Below the pieces are notes generated by a model. That model worked only from the letters and a program-made list of their open reading frames with translations, was not told the DNA's origin and searched no databases. This document shows, one piece after another, positions 13,309 through 26,169 of a stretch of DNA of 64,000 nt (the first letter of the stretch is position 1; each line of letters opens with the position of its first letter). This DNA comes from Planococcus citri. Lineage: Eukaryota; Arthropoda; Insecta; Hemiptera; Pseudococcidae. A program made the translations under genes and the position numbers. The stretch lies in the NCBI RefSeq assembly GCF_950023065.1, contig NC_088677.1, forward strand, positions 12,604,001-12,668,000. The letters are read 5' to 3'.

Positions 13309-16300
13309 TTCTTACCTGGATACAGAACATTTTAGAACAATTCAGCTTCAATGACGTTGACTGCAGGTAGTCTCGAGTCTTTTTGAAGCAGGGATGGAAA
13401 TCTGAAAGATAACTAACATCTAGCTTTTTGCTTCCAAAAATTATGCTCAATACGTATCGGCAGACTGCTACGACTTTTTTTAAATTTTCGTCGAATTTTC
13501 AAAAGTCAATTGTGAGCTAAAAAAGAAAAGAAAATCGAAATTTCGCCACACTAACATAGAAAGCTGAAATTTCGTACCTATGCGTTTTATTTTCAACTCA
13601 CTTAATTAATTAATAACGGTTTTGAGCTGTTTCGAGCAATTCTCGAGTATCGGTGGATTTCTGAAACTTGAAATTTCCACAGAATTTTACCCAAGATTAA
13701 GTTGATCAGTTGAAATTCACGTTGCTTTATAAAATTTCAGCGTGCTGAGTCGATTAGATGTACTTTCAAGCCGTCCTGGACCTTCCCAGTTATATTTCGG
13801 AAATTCCAGATGTATTCTAAGAGTGCCATGAGTTGAAGGATGTCTGAATCGCAGCTTTTCAACTTCATTGAGTAAAATTTTATGGGAATTCCAACTTTCA
13901 AAAACTTTCTGTAGGGTTCATGCAGAATTTCCCAAAACCGTTCGAAACTGTTTCCGATCAAGTAGTTGTCAAATGTCAGATTTCTGGGTCAGATTTGTAA
14001 AATTTTGATTTTTTTCCATTTTTGATCCTAATTAGACTTTTGAAAATTCGCCATAAATTTGAACAAAGTGAGAAAAAGTGTTCTTTATTGTGCTTTTGTA
14101 TATCAAACAAATGTGCAACAAGTATGTTTGTACCAGCTACAACGCTTATTGTGCGTGCCAAGTTTTTGGCTGAGAGATTTTTTTCAGAAAACTATACATA
14201 AACAATATAAATTAGTGTTACAGAAACCCTACGGTTCAGGCAGGTACTGGTAGGTATTGGTACACCTGTGTATGTACTTCAACAATCAATTAGTGTGAAG
14301 CCGATTATAGGCGTTATAAATAAAAATTTACTTACTCACATATCGCTTTGAAATTCCATAAGTTAATTACCTACTTAAACAAAAGCGATAAAATAATATC
14401 TACAATTTTCACTCGTTACATAGTCTTTTTTCTTCAAAGTTGCAATTTCCACGAAATTTGACCAAAGAAAGTGGGAAAGTGAAACCTTATACTTTAAACC
14501 ACAATTTCAACATACTGAATCGATTGAAGGTGGTTTCAGGCCGTTCTGGAACTACCACCGACATTTTAGAAACTCCTGATTTCCATAAAAATCCATACAA
14601 GAGCGTAATGTAAATTTTAGGCTCACAACTTTACCACTTGTATAAGCTTTTGTTGAAAATTTACCTTCCAAAAAATGGTGTGGAGGCTGCAGAATTGGCT
14701 ACTTATTGGTTTAACCGTTTTCAATTGGTTCGGAGTGTCCGAAATACTAGGATGCATATCAAATTTCAGTCTTTCAGGTAAATTTCGTGAAATTTTGTTT
14801 CTTATCTACTTTTTAAGAGGCCACGTTTGGGCAAAGTGACAGAATTTGTTCTGGAATGCAGTTTTGAATATCAAACAATAAAGGTGCAAAAAATATACAT
14901 ATTTGTACCAACTCGGGTTTTATTTTGCTGACGACATAAGAACTAAAAAAAAAAAAAAAAAAAATACTTGCTAATGGATACTTAGTCTTACTTTAGGTAT
15001 TATTGGGTAATCCCTCCCTCTTCTATGTGCGGGGTAAAACGGCTTTAGAGGATCACTTTCCATTGCAAACAATTATATGTCTGTTTAAAAATACTAACAA
15101 AAAAAAAGTGCATCTGAACTGAACGTAGCAGATACGAGTACCTATTCCAACCCATCTTGAGTTTCTGTTATGGACCATCAGAATTCTTCAGTTAAATAAA
15201 CTACTTACTTGCTTTTTCACCAGTAGGTTCTCTTAAATACTATACTGTGCGAACACATGAGGATATTTTTGTGGTTTTGCATGCGTTCTAATTAACGTTC
15301 AAGTATTCTTAGCGTTTTCTATGAAAAGTTTTTTGAAAGAGTAGTTTTTCGTAATCGACGCCATTTTGATTCTGTCTCACATTTTTCAACACCAGCTGCA
15401 AGGAGACAATTGCCATCAGAGCAAATCATTCAAATTGACAGCTTCGCTTATACAAACTGATGGGATGAAGTAGCGCAATCTTTCCATCGAAGAGATGTTT
15501 TCAGGAAGTCGATTCAGTATCTATAGCTCTTTGCATAAATTTAAGCAGAAAATTCGTAGATTTTCTTTCAACTGCCTATCACTGGATTGACCCGAGGTTT
15601 GTACCAGCTCTGCTTCATTTTGCTGACGACATAAGAACGTGAAAAAAAAAATACTTAGATACTAATGGATATAGAACATTTTAGAATAATTCAGCTTTAA
15701 TGAAGTTGACTGCAGGTAGTCTCGAGTAGTTTAGAAGCAGGGATTGAAATCTGAAAGATAATTCTAACAGCTAGCTGTTTGCTTCAAAAATTTGGCTCTC
15801 ACGTAGCGGCAGACTGCTACGACTTTTTTTTTAAATTTTCGTCGAATTTTTAAAAATCAATTGCGAGCTAAAAAAGAAAAAAAATCGAAATTTCGCCTAA
15901 CTAACGTAGAAAGCTGAAATTTCGTGGTCTATGCGTTTTATTTTCGACTCACTTAATTAATTAGGAACGAGTTTGAACTGTTTCGAGCAATTCTCGAGTC
16001 TTGGTGTATTTTTTAAACTTGAAATTTCCACAGAATTTTACTCAAGATTAAGCTGATCAGTTGAAATTCACGTTGCTCTAAAAAATTTCAGCTTTCTGAG
16101 TCGATTAGATGTACTTTCAAGCCATCCTGGAGCCTCCTAGTTATATTTTGGAAATTCCAGATATATTCTAAGAGGGTCCATATTTAGTAGGATGTGTGAA
16201 TTTCAGCTTTTCAACTTCATTGAGTAAAATTTTATTGGAACTCCAACTTTCAAAAACTTTCTTGAAGGGTTCATGCAGAATTTCTTAAAACCGTTCGAAA

Positions 16301-19300
16301 CTGTTTCTCATCAAATAAACATGTCAAATGTCAGATTTCTGGGCCAGATTGGTAAAATTTTGATTTTCCCCCCCTCATTTTTGATCCTAATTTGACTTTT
16401 GAAAATTCGCTAAAAATTTGAACAAAAAAAGAAAAAGTGTTCTTTAACATGGTTTTGAATATCAAACAAATGTGCAAAAAATAGGCATGTTTGTATCAAC
16501 TCTGCTTTATTTTGCTGACGACATACCTAAGAACTAAAAAAAAAAAAAATACTCACTAATGGATACTTAATCTCACATTTGGTAAAGTAGTGCCTATCGC
16601 GCATGTGCCTTATTTTCAACTCCCTTGATTGACAAGGAACGATTTCGAACTGTTTCAAGCAGTTCTGGAGTCTCCAGTAGATTTTTGAAAATTGATATTT
16701 CCACAGTTGAATAGTTGAAATTCACTTTGCTCTACAAAATTTCATCATGCTGAGTCGATTAGAGGTAGTTTCAAGCCGTCCTGGAACTCGCGAGTCTTTC
16801 GGAAATTCCAGGTTTTTAAAAAAGTGTCATAATAAAAACTGCGCAAAATGTTTAGAATAATGTTAAACGTAAAATTTTATGGTAATTCCAACTTTCAAAA
16901 ATTTTCTGATGGCTTTGGAATCGTTCAAAATTGTTCGGAACTGATTCCAATTAAGCGAACACATAGGTCATATTCGCAGGATTTTGATTTTTTTTCTCAT
17001 TTTTGATCATGGCTTGATTCAGGATTTAACTTCCCGGTCATCTCATAAAAACGTCACACCTTGTGCTAAGCTTCTAGAAAATGTAAGTCCAATCAGTAAA
17101 ATAAAACGTGAAATCCATTCCAACCCATCTTGAGTTTCTGATATGGGCCATCAGAATTCCCCAGTTAAAATAAACTACTTACTTACTTATCCGGGGGTAT
17201 ACCCTAACCCTTTATGAAATTTATATCATTTTCATTCATAATAAGGAAATGCTTGTAAACAGTAAACAAACACCTAGATTACATACTTTTTTTTAGCCTC
17301 TGAAGTAAGCTTCAGTGTCTCAAACATTGCCAAAAATTCGAAAATTCAAAATGATCTGTGATCGATTGTTTTTTTTTTTAAGTTTTCGAGGGTGCTGAGT
17401 TCAAATGTTCACTATCTAAGTAATTTTTTTTTAGAGACGGTCCCTTAGTGCCATCTCCTCCCCCCCCAATTTCGTAAAACATGTAAAACATCGGAAACGT
17501 GGTGTGGCATATCAATTCCTATTAGTGATTCTCGAAAGCGCTGAATCCGAATTTCTATCTATTTTTTTGAATCCGACCCCTCGGGTGCCCTCTCAGCTCT
17601 TCGATTTTGAAACAAAAGCGCGTAAAATACAAAAAATGATGTTTGGGAGCGTGTTCAGAGGGTTCTCATCGAAAAAATAATTGAATACTTATTTGAATTC
17701 AGCGTCTTCGAAATTCGAATGCAGATACAGCAGTAATATTCAATTGGTAATTATTTTTCAGCGTCAGCATTTTCCAGCGCTTTGAAAATATTCTAAGCCG
17801 CTCTCTTCAGCATTTAAATTCACTAATTGATTTTGAGTCTTTGGTTAGAGACCAACAATTTTTGTTTTCAATCATCGTGAATAAGTAATTAAATTTAATA
17901 AATTAACATTAATCACATTAAATATTCGTAATCACATGCTGGGCTGATAAATTGAAAAAAAAACAACAATAATCGATTTCCTTACCAATGGACGGGATAT
18001 AAAAAATATCAAACTTATGTTGATTCTATGGATTTCTGTTTGTTTGTTTCAAATGCATAGTAAGTAAGTATGTATAGTTTTTGAGCCAAAACTCATCTAA
18101 ATAAGTTTTTTTTTAGGGCGCTCGCTCTTGACGTCTAGACTAAGAACCATGCCACTCTTGAGTATTTTCATGAAAAAATGAAAATAAAATTAATAATGAG
18201 GTAAAGTGCCCAAATACTACCACCTCAAGGTTTTTTTAATTGCTCAAAATATAAGAACTTATACAACAATATATCGCGAAGCATCATAAAGATCTAGTAA
18301 AGTATAACCAAAATGATGAAATTGGTAAGTAAACTTTTTAAGGTCATAGAACCAAAATTGAAATTGAGCATTAGGAGATTTTTCAGTGGCTCGGTAACAA
18401 TTTTCCTATGAAAACTGGATCGTTTGAATCGAAATCGTGTACTTACCATGTATGTAGGTTTGGAAAACTGGAAATTAGTTCCAAAAAAAGAAATCCAGTG
18501 TTCGCAATCTCAACCCTTCTGGAGCGAGCTTCCTTTGCTCGAGGGGAATAGGGTGGAAAATATATGATTCCTTACTAATGAATGCGAGATGCAAAAAATC
18601 TCAACTCATCACCATTTTAAAAAAGTGAAGTGTTTTTTTTGGCCAATTTTTGAAAATCAAATGTGAGTTGAGAAAGAAAAAATCAAAATTTTGCCAAATT
18701 AACGTACAAAGCTGAAATTTTGCATGTGCCTTATTTTCGACTCCCTTAATTGATAAGGAACGGGTTTGAACTGTTTCAAGCAGTTATGGAGTCTCCAGTA
18801 GATTTTTGAAAGTTGAAATTTCCACAGAATTAAAAAAAAATATGTTTGTACCAGCTCTGCTTTATTTCGCTGACGACATAAGAACTAAAAAAAAAAATAT
18901 TTATGCAGTACTAAGGATCCTTACCCGAAATCGTGTCCATGCAACTGTGCGACAGTTTTAAAAGCTGCTTGAAGTTGTCGAATAAAAATGCCATCGATGC
19001 GATTATTTTACCTAATTTGTAATAGCGACAATGTTTATTCATTTCATCGAACTCCAAGTGCCGAATGGCCTCCTTATTGTGCGTGCCAAGTCTTTGGCTG
19101 AGAGATTTTTTCTGAAAATTATACATAAACAATTTATTAGTGTTACAGAAACCCTACTGTTCAGGCAGGTAGATATTGGTATACCTATGTACTTCAACAA
19201 AGTGGGTAGCCGATTATAGGTGTCGCAATTAATACGTACTCGTTGACGAATTCGTGGATAAAGAGTTCTGAAAAAATATAAAAACAAAGATGAATTAAAG

Positions 19301-20244
19301 GTCAATTATCTAAACGAAAGCGATAAAATAATATCTACAATTTTTCCTCGTTACACAGTCTTTTTTTTCAAATTTGCAATTTTCACGAAATTTTACCAAA
19401 GAAAGTTGGAAAGTATAAAACCTTAATTTAAACAACAATATCAATAACGTACTGAATCGATTGAAGGTGGTTTCAGACCGTTCTGGAACTACCACTGACA
19501 TGTTGGAAACTCCTGATTTCCATAAAAAGCCATACAAGAGCATAATGTAAATTTTAGCCTCACAACTTCACCACTGGTATAAATTTTTGTTGAAAATTCA
19601 ACTTCCAAAAAATGGTTTGGAGGCTGCAGAACTGGCTACTTATTGGTTTAACCGTTTTCAATCAGTTCGGAGTGTCCGAAATACTAGGATGCATATCAAA
19701 TTTCAGTCTTTCGGGTAAATTTGGTGAAGTTTCGTTCTTTATCTACTTTTTAAGAGGCCACTTTTGGGAAAAGTGAGAGGATTTGTTCTTGAATGCAGTT
19801 TTGAATATCAAACAGAGGTGCCAAAAATATACTTACCTATTTGTACCAACTCGGCTTTATTTTGCTGACGACATAAGAACTAAAAAAAAAAAAAAAAAAT
19901 ACTTACTAATGGAAATGGATACTGAAGTCTTACGTTAAGTGGTCAGTTGAGTGGGCTCTCTTCTATGTGCCAAAAACGTACGTCTGTTTAAAAATACCAA
20001 AAAAAAAAAAAAAAAAAAAAAAAAAACGTGCATCTACCGAACGTAGCAGATACCTACTCCAGCCCATCTTGAGTTTCTGTTATGGGCCATCAGAATTCTC
20101 CAGTTCAAATAAACTACTTGTTTTTTCACCAGTAGGTTTTCTTAAATGCACTGCGCGAACACGAGAGTATCTTTTTGTGGTTTTGCATGCGTTCTAATTA
20201 ACGTTCAAGTGTTCTTAGCTTTTTCTTTGAAAAGTTCTTTGAAA
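13309..20244 (+). repeat. Array segment
   Basis: This is a continuous mosaic of array modules with poly(A) boxes near 14907, 15601, 16494, 18849 and 19846, landmark 2 near 18540, and one copy of the GTGCTGAGTTCAAATG module (17300-17790). A poly(A) run of about 27 at 19988-20026 sits in the module that elsewhere reads AAATACCAAAAAAG. A short patch around 17190-17290 is not seen elsewhere. No gene is supported. Confidence 0.6.
17300..17790 (+). repeat. Module C copy 1, with a short conserved frame
   Basis: This is one of four copies of a module that starts near AGCTTCAGTGTCTCAAACAT and passes a C-rich patch. It includes a frame of 47 codons (17540-17680 here) containing FDFETKARKI and MMFGSVFRGFSSKK. 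The other copies lie at 36590-37110, 43800-44330 and 48340-48570. All four keep this frame free of stops. I recognise no protein family in it. Confidence 0.5.
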
Positions 20245-21013
20245 AGAGGGTCATTCCATGCCAAATCGGCGGATTTTTGCACGAGGGGTCTTCGATTTTT
20301 TTCAAAATCAGATCATTTGTAGAGGTCATCAAACGATGACGAATGACGCAAACCGGACATTTTTTCGATTTTTTTTGACGGAGCTGTGGCGCTTCAAAGT
20401 TCTACAAAATGGCCGAAAATGGAAAATTTCAGTTGCAAATTGCTCCGGTTGTACGTGGTATAGAATTTTGAACTTTTTTTCAAATTGTAGTACTTTGAGA
20501 GGGTAATCGACGAGTGATGTCAAAATCAGTGTTGCCACTTTTAAAAACCTAAAAAAATCAATTTTAAAACTTATAATTTAAGTATAACCACGATGTCCGC
20601 CAGTAAAAATTCTGAAAAAATTCTCAGTTTTAGTCCTTTTTATGTAGAATAACATATCAAAAAATTGGAGGGGCCTTTTTTTTCATTTTCGAGAAAAAAA
20701 AATTACAAGTTTTACAATTGCTGCAAAAGTACCATCAGAAACCTAAAAAATGAAAATTTTTGCATTTTTTAAATATTTTACCAATGTGTGGACGATAATG
20801 TGAAAAAAATCCCCCTCCCCCCAATTTGTCGACAAATTGACGAAAAATGCATATATTTCACTCTTGAAATAAAAATTTATAGCACGAAAAATGTCAATTC
20901 GTTGACAAATAGGGGGAGGGGGATTTTTTTCACATTATCGTCTACACATTGGTAAAATATTTCAAAAATGCAAAAATTTTCATTTTTTAGGTTTCTGATG
21001 GTACTTTTGCAGC
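20245..21013. mobile_element. Interspersed insertion ending in a long hairpin
   Basis: The sequence from GGGTCATTCCATGCCAAATC onward has no counterpart in the array, and different array modules abut its two sides. Its right part is a large hairpin (20720-21013). The left part (20245-20719) has ORFs on both strands (20258-20506, 20329-20538) without recognisable domains. No transposase and no clear target duplication are seen. It may be a non-autonomous foldback-type element or a fragment of one. Confidence 0.5.
20720..21013. repeat. Inverted repeat: 121-bp arms, 51-bp loop
   Basis: The left arm 20720-20841 starts GCTGCAAAAGTACCATCAGA. The right arm 20893-21013 ends with its complement. The arms differ at a handful of positions, for example ATGTGTGGACG against CGTCTACACAT. 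A C-rich stretch (CCCCCTCCCCCC) in the left arm pairs with a G-rich one in the right. Transcribed, this would fold into a long double-stranded hairpin. Confidence 0.9.
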
Positions 21014-24000
21014 AAAGTAACCAAAATAATAAAATTGGTAAGTAAACTTTAAGGTCATAGAACCAAAATTGAAATTGAGCATTAGGAGATTTTTCATTGG
21101 ATCGCGGTAGCGATTTTCCGATGAGAACTGGATCGATTGAATCGAACTCATGTACTTATTTAGCTATACTTAGAATGTACCATTAGGTGTGGAGAACTGG
21201 AAATTAATTTCGAAAAAAAAACAAATCCCGTGTTCGCAATCTCAACTCTTCTGGAATGAGCTTTCATTGCTCCAGGGGAATAGGATTGAAAATATATGAT
21301 TCCTTACTAATGAGTGGGATACAAAAAATCTCAACTTACTGGTTTTCGCTTATTTTTGTGAGCACATCCTTCACTTCTCTAGACAAAGAACCATGTCACT
21401 TCAAACTGCATAGTTTTTCATCAAAAAATTTAAATGAAAATAAATAAAAAAAAAAGTAAAGTGTCAAATGTGATCACTTCAAAGGTTTTTCTTAAGATAA
21501 ACTGCAATCCAGTAAACTATTCTTCTTTTAACTACTTACCTATCACAAGGTTGACTCGAGATAGTCATAGATTTTCAGTCTCGAGTGTTTTGAAATCACT
21601 TCCTAATACCGCATCTAATGATTAAATAAAAGAGTCACCAATTTCCTTCCAGGATTTTTAAAGACGTGTTGGTAGAATTTATCTCAGCTTCATTGAATTG
21701 CTATTAATAAAGCTGAAGATGGCTGATGCAATTCTCACTCTTGGTTTCACATTATGTAAGAAAAATTTGTTTGTTTCGCTGTCGAGTTTTGATTTTTGGC
21801 TACACTTGGCAAAATAAACTCATACAACGACTCCTGCGATGAAGCAATAAATTGTGAATTAATTTTTTAATTTGAAAAAATGTAATAAATTGACCTAAAA
21901 AGCTGAATTTTAGTGAAAACCCTTACTTTCGACTCGCTGAATGTTTTGGATTTCGTTCTTTGGTTTTCCAGTGGAGAGAAAATTTGTTCTTTAAAACGTA
22001 GTTTTGAATAGGTACCTATTAAACAAAGCTCTGCTTTATTTTGCAGAGGACATAAAAACTAAAAAAAAAAACTAAAAAAAAAAAAAATACTTACTACGGA
22101 CGGATACTTACTTAGTCAGTTGATAATGTCTTTTTATGGGTTAGGTGAAACGATATTTGTGTGGGTTTGCATGTGTTCTAATCAACGTCCAAAAGTTTTC
22201 TTAGTGTTTTTTTTCCAAAAGTTTTTTGAAAGAGTAGTTCCTTAATCGACGCTATTCTGACTCCGTCTCACATTTTCCAACACCCCAGCTGAAGACAATT
22301 GCCATCAGAGCAAATCATTCAAATCGACAGCTTTGCTCATACAAACCACGGGGATGAAGTAGGTAACGCAATGTTTCCATTGAAGAGATGTTTTCAGGAA
22401 GTCGATCCAGTATAGCTCTCTGCATAATTTAAGCAGAAAATTCGTACATCTCCTTTTAACTTCCTATCACAAGATTGACCAGAGGTAGTCATAAGTTTTC
22501 AGTCTCGAGTGTTTGAAAATCACTTTCTAATACCGCGTGTGAATGATAATAAAGAGTCATCAGTTTCCTTCCACTGTATTTTCTACATCACGTAAGATAG
22601 AATTATTTACTTACCTTAACTTCAATGAGAGTTGCTGTATCAGTTTGCTGCACATTTCTGTATCGGTTTCACGTAAAATAATATTCAATTAGGTAATTGT
22701 TGTTCAACAACAGCATTTCCAGTGCTTTGAAAAGATTCGAAGACGCTCTCTTCCGCATTAAATTGAATTCACTAATAGATTTTACTGTTTGATAGGAGTC
22801 GAACAAAATTTAGTTTTCACTCATTGTGAATAATTAAAATTTGATTAATTTCAACACTAATTAATATTCGTAATCACCTGCTGGGTTGATAAATTGAACA
22901 AAAAGCAACAATAATCGATTTCCTTACCAATGAAGGAAATCTCAACTTAATTATCGTAATGGATTATTTGGTTTTGTTTGTTTCAAATGCATAGTGTGTA
23001 GTTTTTGAGCTAAAATTCTCTCAATAAGTTTTTTTTTAGCGCGCTCTTGACGTCTGAACAAAGAACTATGCCAATCCTAATTGTAAGTATTTTCATAAAA
23101 AATGAAAATAGAAATGAATTAAAATAAAGTAAAGTGCCCAAATACGACCACCTCAAGATTTTTTCTCAAAATGAACAGCTGCAACTCGGGAAACCATATA
23201 GAAATGCAGCCTAATTGCTCAAAAGATAGAAACTTCCTACCTATACAATCTATCGAAGCATAAAGATCTAGTTAAGTAACCAAAATAATAAAATTGGCGA
23301 GTAAACTTTGAGGTCATAGAACCAAAATTGAAATCGCGTATTGGGAAATTTTTCAGTGCCTCGGTAACAATTTTCCGATGAAAACTGGACCGATTGAATC
23401 GAAATCATGTGCTCAGAATGTATGTGTGGAAAACTGGGAATTAATTTCAAAAAAACAAAATCCAGTGTTCGTCATCTCAACCCTTCTGGAGCGAGATTCC
23501 ATTGCTCGAGGGGAATAGGATGGAAAATATATGATTACTTACTGATGAATGCGATACAAAAAATCTCTAATTCATCATACCTATTTATTATGAAGTTTTT
23601 TTATGGAACAATGAAGGTGAAAATGAATCAAAACGAAGTAAAGTGCTCAAAAGTGACCATTTCAAAAGTTTTTCTTAAGATGAACTGCAACGTGTGGCAA
23701 ACCATAAATACTAGCTTCAAATTCATATCAATTGAAAGTACCTAGAGAGAATGCCGTATCTATCAAGCATCTGACCACTTGAAATTAAAGATCAGAATTT
23801 CAATAAATTGGTCTATAGAAAGCTGAATTTTAGTAAAATGTTTCATTTTCGACCCTTTGATTCGATTGGAAACTGTTTCAAACCGTTTCAAGCAGTTTTG
23901 GAGCCTCTAGCAGATTTTTCAAAGTTGAAATTCCGACAAAATTTGACCTAAGGAAGTTGGAAAGCGAAACTTTGCTTTAGACATGAATTTCAACCTAAGT

Positions 24001-24594
24001 GCTGAGTCGACTTAGGGTGTTTTCAGGCCGTTCTTGAACTACCGGTGACATTTCGTAAATTCCAGATTTTCTAAAAGCCATAAATCATTTATTCGAGGCA
24101 AGTAGTAATGAACATCTTGGCTTTTAAGTACTGAAAATGGTTTAACCGTTTTCAATCGGTTCGGAGTGTCAGAAACACTTTGATGCATATCAAATTTCAG
24201 TTTTTCGTGGTCAATTTGGTGAAATTTTGTTTTTTTTTTAGCTTTCAAGGTGGCCACTTTTGGATAAAGTGGAAAAGTTCTCAAATGCAGTTTTGAATAT
24301 CCAACAAAGGTGCAAAAAATATGTGTGTACCAGCTTTGCTTCATTTGCTGACTACATAAGAACCAAAAAAAAAAAAAATACTTACTGATGAACTTCGTCT
24401 TACGTTAGGTGAAGTATGAACGCGTCTTTTTCTCGGTGCGGGGTAAACTGGCTTCAAAAGATCAAAGGACCAATTTCCATTGCATACAATTACCTACATA
24501 TCTGTCCGTTTATAAATACCAAAAAAAAAAAACAAAAAAAAAAAAAGTTGGTGCATCTGAACTGCACGTAGCAGATATGGTATCCATTCCAAAT
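21014..24594 (+). repeat. Array segment
   Basis: Array modules resume at AAAGTAACCAAAATAATAAA, with poly(A) boxes near 22027 and 24330 and landmark 2 near 21275 and 23508. A second poly(A) run lies at 24523-24546. Two successive module sets here (about 21.1-22.9 kb and 23.3-24.5 kb) are parallel to those at 33.1-34.6 kb. No gene is seen. Confidence 0.6.
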
Positions 24595-25019
24595 AGTCCG
24601 GCATATGACAATAGGAGTAATTGCACCCCCCCCCCGCCGATCCTCCGGGACAACTTTTTTCTCAAAGGGGACATCCTAAGGAACATTTTAGAGCAAACTT
24701 GCCAAAAAAAAAGTTGGCCTTACTTACAAAATGGAGGCCATTTTGATTGACAAGTCAGCCGAAATCGCAGATTTTGCGTTTTATCATAGGACTTGCACGA
24801 ACTTTTTCAAACTTTACAAAGGTAGATCGAAAGATCATGCAAAAATTTATCACCTGTCAAAATTTCAAGTGCTATAGTGGGTTTTTCGATTTTTGGTGAA
24901 TTTTTGAAAATCGAATTTAGGCTAAGAATGAGGGAAAAAATCAAAATTTTACCAAATTGACCAAGAGCGCTGAAATTTGGGATTTACCCTATTTTCGACA
25001 TGCCAAATCGATTGGAAAC

Positions 25020-25570
25020 GGTTTCAACCCGTTTTGAGCAGTTCTGGAGCCTCCAGCAGATTTTTGAAACTCGAAATTCCCACAAAATTCTATCAAATTG
25101 GAGTTGTAAAGCTAAAAATTCTAAAAAGTAATTTCAATACGCTACGAAGTACTGCAGGTGAATTTCAAGTCGTTTTGGATCCTCCAGCGACTTTTTGAAA
25201 ATTCCTGCAGCCTCTAGCAGATTTTTGAAACTTTAATTTTTCACAAAATTTCATCAAATGGAGATGGAAAGCTGAAATTTATTCTACACTCCAATTTTAA
25301 CACCCTCTGAAGACGACTCCAGGTGGGTTCAAGTAATTTTAGGGCCTCCAGCGACTTTTTTTGAAAATTACTGGAGCCTCCAGCAGATTTTTGAAACTTT
25401 AAATTTTCACAAAATTTCATCAAAATATGGAGATGGAAAGCTGAAAACACTCCAATTTTAACACTCTCTGAAGACGACTTCAGGTGGGTTCAAGCCATTT
25501 TAGGGCCTCCAGCGACTTTTTTGAAAATTACTGGAGCCTCCAGTAGATTTTTTAAACTTGAAATTTTCCC
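25020..25570. repeat. 162-bp tandem repeat in the left arm
   Basis: CCTCCAGCGACTTTTT recurs at about 25181, 25345 and 25506 (164 and 161 bp apart), alternating with GGAGCCTCCAGCAGATTTTT. Each unit contains the phrases TTCACAAAATTTCATCAAA and GGAAAGCTGAAA. The same repeat is present inverted in the right arm (about 28420-29000). The array modules contain diverged versions of the same half-units. Confidence 0.8.
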
Positions 25571-25624
25571 AACATAAATTTATGTAAGTATCAAAATGGA
25601 GTTGGCAAGCTGAAATTTACTTCG

Positions 25625-26165
25625 CAGACTACCCAGCTGGCAAAGAATTAGCTGTGCTACTAGAAGCGTATGGTAGCGCCGCTACTATTACCAATACATT
25701 CACAAATTTCAAGTAAAATACATTGTTACTTGAAATGTTGTAGTATGAGAAGTGGCGGTGGAATTGGCAGTGTATAGCTGTGCTCGCTACCATGGCGTAA
25801 TTATGCCGTGCTACGGTTGCGCTACTAGTAGTGCAGCTATCTCTGCTGCTATTCACCCAGCTAGAAGCGTTGTTGCTTAATACTGCCAACCACACTACTA
25901 GTGGCAAAAATAGAAGCGTTTAGCAGCGCTCACCACTAAAGAAAAAAAAGACTTGCTACGGTAGCGCAACTAGTAGTGCTGCTATTTATGCTTCCATTTA
26001 TGCTATGGTAGTGAATACCCCTGTTTGCTCCCAATCACACACCTAGTAGTGCGAATAGAAGCGTACAGCGGCGTCGCACCTCTATAGAATTTAGCGGCAT
26101 CAGCAGTAGCGCAGCTAGTGGTGTAGCCATCTACGCTTCCATTCGTGCTACTGGTCACAAATTGT
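25625..26165. repeat. Short-word subterminal repeats, left side
   Basis: This stretch is packed with degenerate copies of words such as AGTAGTGCAGCTA, TAGAAGCG and CTACTAGTAG on both strands. It starts just inside ACCCAGCTGGCAAAG. Its mirror zone lies at 28150-28390. Such clusters near the ends of foldback elements may bind a transposase, which is inference here. Confidence 0.6.
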
Positions 26166-26169
26166 GTTT

